Shown in pieces: positions 44,485 to 54,200 of a stretch of DNA of 64,000 bases (position 1 is the stretch's first letter; every line of letters begins with the position of its first letter). Position numbers and translations under genes: made by a program. Under the pieces are notes generated by a model. The model did not search any database, had not been told where the DNA came from, and saw only the letters and a program-made list of their open reading frames with translations. Source of the DNA: Pedobacter hartonius (GTDB lineage Bacteria; Bacteroidota; Bacteroidia; Sphingobacteriales; Sphingobacteriaceae); the NCBI RefSeq assembly GCF_900107535.1, contig NZ_FNRA01000006.1, forward strand, positions 62,001-126,000, given 5' to 3'.

Positions 44485-46443
44485 ATGCCCGTTTTTCGTA
44501 CGCTTTTCTTCTGTTTTATTCTGGCATTCAGCTCCCCGTTACTTTATGGTTTCCAAATACCTGCACAGACGAGGGCTGCTGCGCCTGATATTGCTGCATA
44601 TGAGAAACTGATCATTCATTACCGTTACGATAAGCCGGACTCTGCCCTGTTTTTTGTAAACCTGGGAATGAAACTTGCAAGAAAGACCAATAATGAAGAG
44701 GGCGTTGCAAGGATGCTAAACCAGATGGGAATGATAGACGACAATTCCGGGAAAGCGGAATCTTCAAGGCAGCGTTATCTTGAAGCGCTTGAAATCTATA
44801 TTCTCCTTAACAATCCTAAAGGGATCGTTAAGGAGAATATCCGGCTCGGGGTAGTGGAAAACAGGAAGGGAAATTCTGCCAGCGCAATCCCTTATTTCCT
44901 GCAGGCATTAAAAGTCAGTGAAAAGAATAAGGATAACGATGGTATCATGGAGTCTTATATCACACTTGGTGAAGTATACGCAGCACAGCATAACTATCAG
45001 AGAGCGATATCCTATTATAAAAAGGCGGAAAATATTGGGAAAAACCTGCCTTTTTCAAGTTTAAAGCTAAACACCTGTCTGAATTTCGGTACTGCCTACC
45101 GGGAGACAGGAGAATTGTCTAAAGCCATCTTCTATTTTGAAAAAGGGATCAGCCAGAGTGACTATCCCGAGATGATGGGACTCAATATCTCCCTGACTAT
45201 CGGACTTGCACAGGTGTATTATAAATCAGGGGTAATCACAAAAGCCATTGCCCTTCAGAAGGGTGCCCTGGTCAAGTCCAGAAAGATCGCCAATACGATC
45301 CGCGAATTTCAAAGCCTGATGGCACTCGCACAGAGTTATGATCATATCAACCCTAATGTATCACTTGGATATCTGCAGCAGGCCCTGGTATTGGGACAAA
45401 GCAGGAAAGCCAATAAACAAATCCTGGAGGCTCTGGCGCATATTGCAGCCTTACATGAAAGACTCGGTAATTATAAAGCCGCTTATCTCGCAAAATCCAC
45501 CCAGTACAGCATAGCTGATAGTTTTTATTTTAAAGATATCTCGCTTAAAATATCCAATCTGCAGGCACAGTATGCACTCACAAAATCGCAGGCTAAGATA
45601 GAGCAGCTGAAGTTTTTGAATAGCGAACAATCACTTGAACAGCGGATTATGTCCTGGATCATTTTCGGAAGCCTTGCCTTACTGATGGTTCTGGGTGCTT
45701 ATTTCTTTAAAATAAGGAAGCTGAACCTGCTCATGAATAAAACCAATGCCGCCCTTATCGAATCCAATACGGTTAAAGATAAACTTTTTTCTGTACTGGG
45801 GCATGACCTGAAAGGACCGCTCGCTTCGGTCCTTAACCTGCTCGGTCTGGTGAACAGGGGCTGGCTGAGCGAAGAGGAAAAGACGGTCATGTTGACAAAA
45901 CTGGAATCTCATTGTAATGCTTCCCTGGAAACTCTTAATCTTCTTTTAAGATGGGGACAAATGCAGTTGAAAGGTGTGCTGATCAATCAGACCGAAATTG
46001 ATCCGCTGAGGGTGATCAAAAGGAATACGGCCCTTTTAAAGGAAGCAGCAACACAGAAATCAATTGTAATAGAACAGGATGTTCAGTCTGACCTGCTGGT
46101 TTTTTGCGATGCTGACCATCTGGATTTTCTGATCCGTAACCTTTTGTCTAATGCAATAAAATTCACGCCCGACGGCGGCCATATCCTGATATCTGTACGG
46201 AAATATCATGATAAACAGGCCATTTTTATGATAAAGGACAACGGAGTTGGAATAGATGAAGGACGGCTGGAAAGCATTTTTAACGTAAACAACGTCAGTA
46301 CAACCGGGACCAATAACGAAAAGGGAACAAGCCTGGGGCTGGTGATCAGCAGGGAATTTATCATTGCCAATCAGGGCAGGATTTGGGTTGAAAGCAAAAT
46401 AGGGGAAGGTTCTCAATTCTTTTTTACGCTAAAAAAGATATAA
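44485..46443 (+). CDS. TPR-repeat sensor histidine kinase
   Basis: 652 residues. A signal peptide (LFFCFILAFSSPLLYGF) is followed by about eight TPR-like helical pairs (residues ~35-370), for example SAIPYFLQALKVSEK and RAISYYKKAENIGK. Then come a membrane helix (MSWIIFGSLALLMVLGAYFF), a short coiled coil, HisKA with H440 in VLGHDLKGPL, and an HATPase domain (NLLSNAIKFTPDGG, DNGVGI, GTSLGLVISREF). The TPR part is outside the membrane, a common Bacteroidetes layout. No response regulator adjoins it, so it is an orphan in this window. Confidence 0.92.
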   Translation: MPVFRTLFFCFILAFSSPLLYGFQIPAQTRAAAPDIAAYEKLIIHYRYDKPDSALFFVNLGMKLARKTNNEEGVARMLNQMGMIDDNSGKAESSRQRYLEALEIYILLNNPKGIVKENIRLGVVENRKGNSASAIPYFLQALKVSEKNKDNDGIMESYITLGEVYAAQHNYQRAISYYKKAENIGKNLPFSSLKLNTCLNFGTAYRETGELSKAIFYFEKGISQSDYPEMMGLNISLTIGLAQVYYKSGVITKAIALQKGALVKSRKIANTIREFQSLMALAQSYDHINPNVSLGYLQQALVLGQSRKANKQILEALAHIAALHERLGNYKAAYLAKSTQYSIADSFYFKDISLKISNLQAQYALTKSQAKIEQLKFLNSEQSLEQRIMSWIIFGSLALLMVLGAYFFKIRKLNLLMNKTNAALIESNTVKDKLFSVLGHDLKGPLASVLNLLGLVNRGWLSEEEKTVMLTKLESHCNASLETLNLLLRWGQMQLKGVLINQTEIDPLRVIKRNTALLKEAATQKSIVIEQDVQSDLLVFCDADHLDFLIRNLLSNAIKFTPDGGHILISVRKYHDKQAIFMIKDNGVGIDEGRLESIFNVNNVSTTGTNNEKGTSLGLVISREFIIANQGRIWVESKIGEGSQFFFTLKKI

Positions 46444-46501
46444 TTGATGAAAACAACTATTTTTAGTTTTTTACGTTTAGAAACTAATTTAAATATCATA
46501 T

Positions 46502-48103
46502 ATGAATAAACTGAAAAATAAAGTTATGCTGAGAGGAGCATTAAGTATGCTGCTCCTGGCCGGACTTGGATTCCATTCATTTGCCCAGAAGAAGAACTGG
46601 CAAAACCTAGACCTGCAAAAGGATAGCGTATTTGGAATAGATACTGAAAAAGCATACGAAGAATTATTAAAAGGAAAAAAATCAGCCCCGGTACTGGTGG
46701 GTGTCCTGGATGGCGGTGTCGATATCAACCACGAAGACCTTAAACGCGTTATCTGGGTCAATAAAAAAGAAAAAGCAGGCAATGGTAAGGATGATGACAA
46801 AAACGGATACATAGATGACGTCAATGGCTGGAACTTTCTTGGTTCAGCTAAAGGATCAGTAAGCCATGAAGCACTGGAACTGACACGTATTCTGCGCAGG
46901 GACAAAGCGAAATTTGAGAATGTAACTGCTGCAATTGTAAAACCGGCAGATTCAGCTGCTTTTAATCAATACCTGAAAGCTAAAATAGATTTTGAAAAAC
47001 AGACCGATGAAGCTAAAAATGCTGTGGCAAACATAGGAGGTTTGAAAACTGTATTGGATTCAATGGTTAAAAAGATGGGCAAGGAAAAGCCTGAACTGGC
47101 TGATTTTCAGAATTTCAAGGCTGAATCTTCTATAGAAGACCGCCTGAAACGTATCATGGTTTCGCAGCTGCAAAACTCTACTTTTGAAGCTTTTTACAGT
47201 TCCCAGATCGTTAAAGGACTGGAACACTACCAGGATCAGCTGGATTATAACCTCAATCCTGATTTTGACCCGCGTCCTGAACTGGTGGGCGACAATTATG
47301 CTGACAGCCAGCAACGGAACTACGGGAGTAATGATGTAAAAGGACCTGATGCCAGCCATGGAACACATGTTTCCGGAATCATCGCTGCTGACCGTACCAA
47401 TACCATCGGTATTCAGGGCGTAGCCGATAACGTGATGATCATGGGTGTACGTGCTGTGCCTGATGGTGACGAAAGAGATAAAGATGTGGCCAATTCTATT
47501 CGTTATGCGGTAGCAAACGGAGCCAAAGTGCTGAACATGAGCTTTGGGAAAGGATATTCCTGGGATAAAAAAGCTGTAGATGAAGCTGTTAAATATGCAG
47601 TTTCTAAAGACGTTCTGCTTGTTCAGGCTGCAGGAAATGACAACAAGAACCTGGATGTTGAAAAAAGCTTCCCGGACCGCAGGTATGAAGATGGGGGAGT
47701 TGCTTCTTCCTATATCGTTGTCGGTGCCTCGGGACCAAATGATGATAAAACGCTGAAAGCGGATTTCTCTAATTACGGTAAAACTACTGTAGACGTGTTT
47801 GCCCCGGGTGTGCAGATCTACTCGACAGTACCAGACAACAAGTATGAAGCCTATAACGGTACAAGTATGGCCTCCCCTGTTGTAGCCGGACTGGCTGCAC
47901 TGATCAGGTCTTACTATCCTAAACTAACTGCGGTGCAGGTGAAAGAGATTATCCTGAAATCAGTAGTGAAAGTAAATCATAATGTTGATATCGAAATGGA
48001 AGAGGGTATTGCACCTAAATCTGTGCCTTTTGCTGATCTGTGCATTACAGGAGGTATTGTAAATGCATATGAAGCCTTAAAACTGGCTGCTACGTATAAA
48101 TAA
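46502..48103 (+). CDS. secreted S8 (subtilisin-like) serine peptidase
   Basis: 533 residues with a signal peptide (LSMLLLAGLGFHSFAQ). The catalytic triad is D70 (VGVLDGGVD), H286 (ASHGTHVSG) and S455 (NGTSMASPVVAG), with the oxyanion Asn in QAAGNDN. The gap between Asp and His is about 215 residues, against about 30 in subtilisin. The insert (roughly 90-275) is charged and helical (RRDKAKFENVTAAIVK, DSMVKKMGKEKPELAD). There is no T9SS sorting domain at the C-terminus, so it is probably periplasmic or anchored otherwise. A TACGTTTA -7-like box lies at 46472-46479. Confidence 0.93.
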   Translation: MNKLKNKVMLRGALSMLLLAGLGFHSFAQKKNWQNLDLQKDSVFGIDTEKAYEELLKGKKSAPVLVGVLDGGVDINHEDLKRVIWVNKKEKAGNGKDDDKNGYIDDVNGWNFLGSAKGSVSHEALELTRILRRDKAKFENVTAAIVKPADSAAFNQYLKAKIDFEKQTDEAKNAVANIGGLKTVLDSMVKKMGKEKPELADFQNFKAESSIEDRLKRIMVSQLQNSTFEAFYSSQIVKGLEHYQDQLDYNLNPDFDPRPELVGDNYADSQQRNYGSNDVKGPDASHGTHVSGIIAADRTNTIGIQGVADNVMIMGVRAVPDGDERDKDVANSIRYAVANGAKVLNMSFGKGYSWDKKAVDEAVKYAVSKDVLLVQAAGNDNKNLDVEKSFPDRRYEDGGVASSYIVVGASGPNDDKTLKADFSNYGKTTVDVFAPGVQIYSTVPDNKYEAYNGTSMASPVVAGLAALIRSYYPKLTAVQVKEIILKSVVKVNHNVDIEMEEGIAPKSVPFADLCITGGIVNAYEALKLAATYK

Positions 48104-48144
48104 GAATTGTCTTTAGCATATTAGTCTAAGGGATCTTCTCAATT

Positions 48145-48222
48145 AAAAATACGGGGTACTGGATCAATGCTGTATGCTGCTGAAGGGCAGCAGAAGGCAT
48201 TGATCCAGTACCCCGTATTTTT
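48145..48222. terminator. very long hairpin after the S8 peptidase gene
   Basis: The 26-bp arms at 48145-48170 and 48197-48222 are perfectly complementary (inner end GGATCAATGC/GCATTGATCC, outer end AAAAATACGG/CCGTATTTTT). Within the loop CTGCTG can pair again with CAGCAG. A T run follows on the plus strand and, as A's on the left arm, on the minus strand. It can stop transcription in both directions, yet it is much longer than an intrinsic terminator needs to be. Confidence 0.85.
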
Positions 48223-48330
48223 TTAACAGTTTATCCAACAGTCATCCTCCAAACCCAACGTCCAAAGATCCTCCCGGACATCATGCTATCCGGATAATGT
48301 CCGGCCATCATGCTATTAGGATTACCTTTA

Positions 48331-48357
48331 AAAAAAGTGACCATTGATCACTTTTTT
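48331..48357. terminator. terminator between the S8 peptidase and P-loop protein genes
   Basis: A perfect 10-bp stem AAAAAAGTGA (48331-48340) / TCACTTTTTT (48348-48357) with loop CCATTGA, 46 bp past the stop of the leftward P-loop gene. Just before it lies another stem, CCGGACAT (48274-48281) with ATGTCCGG (48297-48304), inside a partly repeated CATCATGCTAT sequence. Confidence 0.65.
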
Positions 48358-48402
48358 CAGCGAAGCCAGAATAGCCTCTAAACTCAAGGCAGGTAACAGC
48401 CT

Positions 48403-50913
48403 TTAAAACAACTGCCTGGATAACTCCTGTTCATCTAACAGGCACAGTTTCTCATACTTGTACTCGTTCACCATGTCGTAGTTTTCAAGGTCTGTATAGA
48501 TCATGATCAGCAGGTTGAATATGAATATGGCATTCAGTACCACTTCATTTCTTCTGAAAAGCAGCAGGCATTCTTTTGCGTAGTCAATAGCAACGGAGTA
48601 TTGCTTTCTGTAATAAGCCTGCTCAGCCTGGAACATCATTAAAATGGACTCCTGGTACTTTGTCAGATATGAACTGCTCCTGACGGACAAGTGGACCATA
48701 ATATTTTCAATCTGGTCAGTTTTTCTTCCCGGATACAATTTGGAGCCATACAGGCCATAGATACTCAATATATAAAGATCGAAATTGCTTTTTTTCTTGA
48801 TTTCCTTTGGGTGTAGTTTAACGATATTTTCAATGATCTGCCTGGCCGATTGCCCGTCCCCCAGAAATATGTTGACCAGAAGAAGCAAAACATAGAAAAT
48901 TCCTTCCCTTGTATCCATCTGCTGATTTCCTTTCACGGAGAAGGGGTTGCTACCCTGTTTAAACTGATCTATCTGCTGTAGAATGTCCTTATGTACAATA
49001 GGCTCGCCATTGATTTTCGATAAAATTATTTCCAGTATATGTGCAGGGTTGATCATCCACTTGTCGCTGTCCAGCAAATGCAGTTTTTTGATGATATCCT
49101 TCATTCCTTTTTTGTCCAGTCTGATGATCTCCATCACGCCTAATATGGAATAGTAGGTCATCAGGTGTTCTTCATTTTTGGCAATAGCGATCAGCGCAAG
49201 AATGGCCTCAGGATAACAGGAATCAATAAAATCCAGATTAATCAGCTTGGAAATAATGATATCATGAAATTTATCATCTTCAAGTATCCTGAGGATCTCG
49301 GAATTATATTTGGACCTGTATTTAATCTCTTCGGCAATGAACAGGATGATATAATTGGTCTCGTAGCTGTTCAGGTTCAGTTTGAAGAAGGCTTTGAGCG
49401 AATGGAAATTACCTGTTTTAATCAGGAAGCGGGTAGCCCACTGCAAGAGCTGGAACCGTACCTGGTTATAGTCATACTCATCATTGATATAAGTAAAAAA
49501 CTCTTTATTTACCTGCAGATGGAATTTCTCCAATATTTCTACAAAGAGGAAGTATTCGAACATGTGTGGATGAAGAAACCGGACATATTCTTTGGGATGA
49601 GCATCCTCTGACCTCTTTTCTTCCATCAATATACCATCGGAAAGCAGCTCCATATAGGCATTTCTGAATGCTGAAAGCTCAGCGATCAGGGAATCTTTTT
49701 CAACCGAGTTTGATGTTTTGCCGTAGCCTGTAAGCTGTATGATCTTTTTTAGAAAAAGGATCTTTTCTGTATAGTAGTTGGAGCGGTAGATCTTTTCCTG
49801 GATAAAACGGGAAACGAGCTCGTAGAAGGTTATATTGGTGTAGTAGTTGAAATCCGGGTCTTCTTCTTTTAACTGGTAATAGAGCTGTATGTGAAAGGGG
49901 AATTTGAGTTGTGCCTTTAATCTGGGGTTGATCTCTTTTTTATCGAGGTAGTTGATCTTTGAAATAATGATCTCTACCTCTTTCTCTGAAAGGGGAGGGA
50001 CATTGGACAGTTCATGCAGGTTGAAGTAGTTTCCTGGGAACCACTTGGCCTTAAGAAATGACGAATGCCGCATGCGGTCGTAAAATCTTGTCCATGTAGT
50101 AGAGCGCATTGCCATCACCAGTTTGATATTCCTGAAATCCTCCAGTGAACAGATCAGGTTGATGATATTGTCATATAAAATAGTCTTGTCTTCCTTTTTT
50201 AATATCAGCTCTGCAAATCCGTCGATGATAACAAAGAATTTTCCGCCATGTGTGCCCTGTATCCTGTTGATATAGTTCAGTACGTTTTCACTGGTGTCTA
50301 TCTGAAGATGTAGTTTGAGCTGCTCTTCAAGATGCAGGTGTATCGCCTCTTTATTAAAAAAACTATAGGCCCTAATGAACAGCACACCTGAATCTTTATA
50401 AAACGCATTGGGCTTATAAAAGAGGTTCTCTGTTAAATGGCTCAATAGTATCGTTTTTCCATAACCGGGCTGTGATACGAAGGCAGTAAAAATATATTCT
50501 CCGTTATAAAACTCATCAAAATCATGTTCAGCAAATTTCCTGCTGATGGTCATGTCATAGGGAATGCCTGAACGGTTCCTTATGGTCCGAAGGGTAAAAC
50601 TGGTAATTGCATCAGACTTTTCTTTCAGGACATTCCAATCGTCCGGACTTTCATGCCCTATACTCACCTGCTCCGGCTCAATTCCGGCCATATCAACATA
50701 TTCAGCCAGGGTAGTCAACGTAAATGTCGAGAATTTATGTTTCACCAAAGCAAATCCGAACAGTCGTTTTATCGTAGTCTCACTAACATTCTTGTTTAGA
50801 TGTTTACTGATCTCAATGGATATTCTCTTACAATCTGCAGGCGTAATAAATCGGATACCAAGTTTTAAGAGAATCAGGCCTTTAAGTTCATTCAGCCGAT
50901 TATTGTATTCCAT
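48403..50913 (-). CDS. STAND/NACHT-like P-loop protein with HTH-like N-terminus and helical-repeat C-terminus
   Basis: 836 residues. Residues ~1-80 (TPADCKRISIEISKHL..., SETTIKRLFGFALVKHKFSTFTLTTLAEYV) look like the HTH-like domain found at the N-terminus of many Bacteroidetes regulators. Residues ~130-330 form an NTPase: Walker A QPGYGKT (K153), Walker B FFVIIDGFAEL (D231) and a MAMRST sensor-like motif, as in NACHT/STAND proteins. The remaining 500 residues are all-helical, TPR-like, suited to sensing a ligand or protein. It is divergent from the giant surface-protein gene, 332 bp away. It might regulate that gene or be an immune-type switch protein; no effector such as a nuclease or TIR domain is visible. 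Confidence 0.75.
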   Translation of the reverse strand: MEYNNRLNELKGLILLKLGIRFITPADCKRISIEISKHLNKNVSETTIKRLFGFALVKHKFSTFTLTTLAEYVDMAGIEPEQVSIGHESPDDWNVLKEKSDAITSFTLRTIRNRSGIPYDMTISRKFAEHDFDEFYNGEYIFTAFVSQPGYGKTILLSHLTENLFYKPNAFYKDSGVLFIRAYSFFNKEAIHLHLEEQLKLHLQIDTSENVLNYINRIQGTHGGKFFVIIDGFAELILKKEDKTILYDNIINLICSLEDFRNIKLVMAMRSTTWTRFYDRMRHSSFLKAKWFPGNYFNLHELSNVPPLSEKEVEIIISKINYLDKKEINPRLKAQLKFPFHIQLYYQLKEEDPDFNYYTNITFYELVSRFIQEKIYRSNYYTEKILFLKKIIQLTGYGKTSNSVEKDSLIAELSAFRNAYMELLSDGILMEEKRSEDAHPKEYVRFLHPHMFEYFLFVEILEKFHLQVNKEFFTYINDEYDYNQVRFQLLQWATRFLIKTGNFHSLKAFFKLNLNSYETNYIILFIAEEIKYRSKYNSEILRILEDDKFHDIIISKLINLDFIDSCYPEAILALIAIAKNEEHLMTYYSILGVMEIIRLDKKGMKDIIKKLHLLDSDKWMINPAHILEIILSKINGEPIVHKDILQQIDQFKQGSNPFSVKGNQQMDTREGIFYVLLLLVNIFLGDGQSARQIIENIVKLHPKEIKKKSNFDLYILSIYGLYGSKLYPGRKTDQIENIMVHLSVRSSSYLTKYQESILMMFQAEQAYYRKQYSVAIDYAKECLLLFRRNEVVLNAIFIFNLLIMIYTDLENYDMVNEYKYEKLCLLDEQELSRQLF

Positions 50914-51245
50914 AGTTCCGTTTTAAGTCGACGAGTTTATCATTTGGTAAATAGCTAATAAGAACCAGTTATGGAACCCAATATAACATATATACGTGAT
51001 AAATGAACAGAAGGGTTTTAAATAAAAACCCTGAGGAATATGACTTTTAAAAGATAAATGCCTTTAAATGCCTACTAAATCAATCTAGCAGAAATTCTCT
51101 GCTGAAGAAAATATAAAATGAACAAAATGAATGAAATCAGTGAATGATTTCGCTTTGAGTAATGAATGATTTGAACACGTAAAGAGAAGGTCGCTATTCT
51201 TAAAATTGCAGTAAGTAATTTGAGTTAACCCTAAAGCTTCCCGGA
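50914..51245. promoter_or_regulatory. divergent control region between the P-loop protein and the giant surface protein
   Basis: A 332-bp AT-rich gap. It holds an 8-bp stem AGGGTTTT/AAAACCCT (51012-51032), two exact copies of TGAATGATTT (51141-51150 and 51163-51172, 22 bp or two helical turns apart) and a third partial copy (TGAATGAAAT, 51128-51137). A near -7 box GTAATTTG lies at about 51214-51221. No coding frame is seen. Confidence 0.5.
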
Positions 51246-54200
51246 ATGAAATTAATGTCTACTCCCAAAATGATTAAAAACTACCTCTTTTTGATTGCGA
51301 ACCTATTAACATTAACGTTATTTGGTTCGCATTCGTATGCCCAAACTAAAAATTATGCTGAAGTTACTCCTTCAACCGGTGCAATTGCATATTACACATT
51401 GCTGGGTAATCCTACCCAAGCAGTTTCAGCAAATGCCGGTTCGGTAACAGATCCTGCCAACGCAGCCTCAGGGAGTTCTGCCAGTCCCGCTTCCCTTAAC
51501 TCAAATTACTTTAATCTTCTGGGTCTTTACTCTGCGGAAGGGGAAGCGTACATCCAGTTGAAATACGGCAGCCCGGTGACGGCTGGAAAAACAACTTATA
51601 TTCCTTTCGACCAGCCTACCATAACTGGTATAAATGTGGATTTACTTAATCTTGTGGGCGACCTGACCGGGCTCTTCAGCAAAAACCTTGTGAAGATTGA
51701 TGCCTATAGTGGTGCAACTGCCGGAAGCAGCGGGACGATCGTTCCGGCGGCAAACGTAACCAGTACTATCGTGCGGGATGCCAGTGGCAGGAACTATTTT
51801 GCGGTTACATCCACCAGTGCTTATAATTCTGTACGTGTGAGACTCCGGTATGCGGGTAGCCTGCTTGGTTTATCATTGGGTGCTGCCATCCATTTGAATG
51901 TATATACAGCATTTAATTATACAGAAGACAACTGCGGTACTTCAATTTTTACGAATCTCGGCGAGGCCCCTGGGCTGAATGTCTCCCTTACAAGCCTGGT
52001 GTCAAATCCCGAACGTGCCATTGACGGTAACCTCAATACATTCTCACAATTACAGGCCGGTGTGATCGGCCTGGGATCTTCAGTTTCACAAACAGTTTTT
52101 CTGAACGGGCTTTCCTCTGCCGGAGACGTAGCCAAGGTAGTGCTGTCCCAGCCCGGAACTATACTTAGTGTCAATGTGGTGGGAACCATAACCTTGCAGG
52201 CCTATAATGGAACTATTCCCGTTGGCGGCGTACAAACGGCCAGCAACCTGCTCAATATACAACTGCTCAGCTCATTGAATAACAACAACAGGTTTCCGGT
52301 ATATTTTACTCCCGGCGCACCGTTTGACAGGGTCAAAGTCACGGTCAATAACACCCTGGCCATTGGCGGCAATATTTTATCTGGAGGGCTGAACATCCAC
52401 GAGGTACAGCGTACAGTAACTAAACCTATATTCGCGGGAACAGTTAACGGTACGCTCTCCATCTGTGGGGGCAGCAGCCTGAGCCTTAGCGGCCAGAACT
52501 TAAATCCCGCCTATACCTACAATTTTTATAAAAAAACAAATAACGTCACTGCTCAGGTTGCTGCGGCAACAGCAGGTACTTATACGGAAAGCGGACTTGC
52601 AGCGGGTAACTACACTTATTATATCACAGCACAAAAAGCAGACTGTGCCGGCGAATCTGACCGGGACAGCGTGGTCGTTACCGTAAAACCTGCACTGCTT
52701 TTTCCCGCTACAACATTGGCCAATGCTTCAGCAGGTAAGGCTTATTCCCGGCAAATTACTGCCGCTACTGGCGGAACCCCGGGGTATACTTACGCACTTG
52801 CTGCGGGAAACAGTCTTCCTGCCGGGTTAACGATTTCGCCCGCAGGCCTGATCACCGGTACACCTGCAACCGCAGGGACAGCCAATTTTGATCTGGTCGC
52901 CACCGACAGCTTTGGCTGTGTGACAACCACTAGCTTTACCTTAAACGTGACTGCTGTACTGGTGTTGCCAACCGCTGTTTTACCAACAGGAACAGTAGGA
53001 GCAACTTATCCTTCCATACTGCTCCCAAGCCCTTCCGGCGGTACCACACCCTATACTTACACTGCGGTAACTATGCCTCCGGGATTAACGCTCAACCCAA
53101 CTACGGGAGAGATTACCGGAATACCAACACTTGCAGGAAACTTCACCTTCCAGGTAACGCTGACAGATGCAGATGGCAATACGGTGAGTACAGATTTCAC
53201 TATCCTTGTCAGAAACCCGCTGGCATTGCCTCCTGCAACCTTATCGGATGGCACTACCGGACAGGCTTATCCTGCACAGATCATTCCATCGGCCACCGGC
53301 GGAAGCGGCGTATATACCTATACTGCGGCTAACGTTCCGGCAGGGCTTACCTTTAATCCGGCCACCAGGGAAATTACAGGAACGCCTGCACAGTCCGGCA
53401 CTTTTATCTTCCCTGTGACGGTGACAGATGATGAAGGCCGCACGGCATCATCAAACTATACTATAACGGTTAAAGATCCCCTGGTACTAAATACGATTGT
53501 CCTGTCTGACGGTACAGTAGGTGTGAATTATCCCACACAGACCATCCCGGCGGCAACTGGCGGAAGTGGCGTATATACTTATACTGCGGCGAATGTCCCT
53601 CCGGGACTGACCTTTAATCCTGCAACCAGGGAAATTACAGGCACGCCTTCGCAGTCTGGTACTTTTACGGTTTCAGTAACAGTAACCGATAATGCCGGTG
53701 CTGCATTAACCGTTCCTTACACCCTCAGGGTGACCGGAACGCTGGCCCTTGCTCCTGCAACCTTACCGAATGGGCTGGTTGGAACAAGTTATACAGCTCC
53801 CGCCTTACCGGCAGTAACCGGAGGAACTGCTCCCTATACCTATGCCATGACCAATCTTCCCGCAGGTTTATCTTTTAACCCCGCAACAAGAGTAATCTCA
53901 GGTGTACCAACGGCCGGCGGCAGCTTTACGGTTACCATGAGCGTAACTGACAACGGGGGATTATCTACCAGTACCGATTATGCATTGCTGATCAATGTAC
54001 CACCCCCGGCGGTTGCAGGAACTACAATCTGCAGTGGCAGCACTGCAACGCTGACAGTTTCCAACCCGGTTACAGGTGTAAACTATAATTTTTATTCTGC
54101 TACAGGAAATACCCCTCTGGGTACAGGTACCAGCTATACTACTTTAGCATTGACCCAAACCAGTACGTTCTATGTGGAAGCTTTTTCAGGAACTGCTGTA

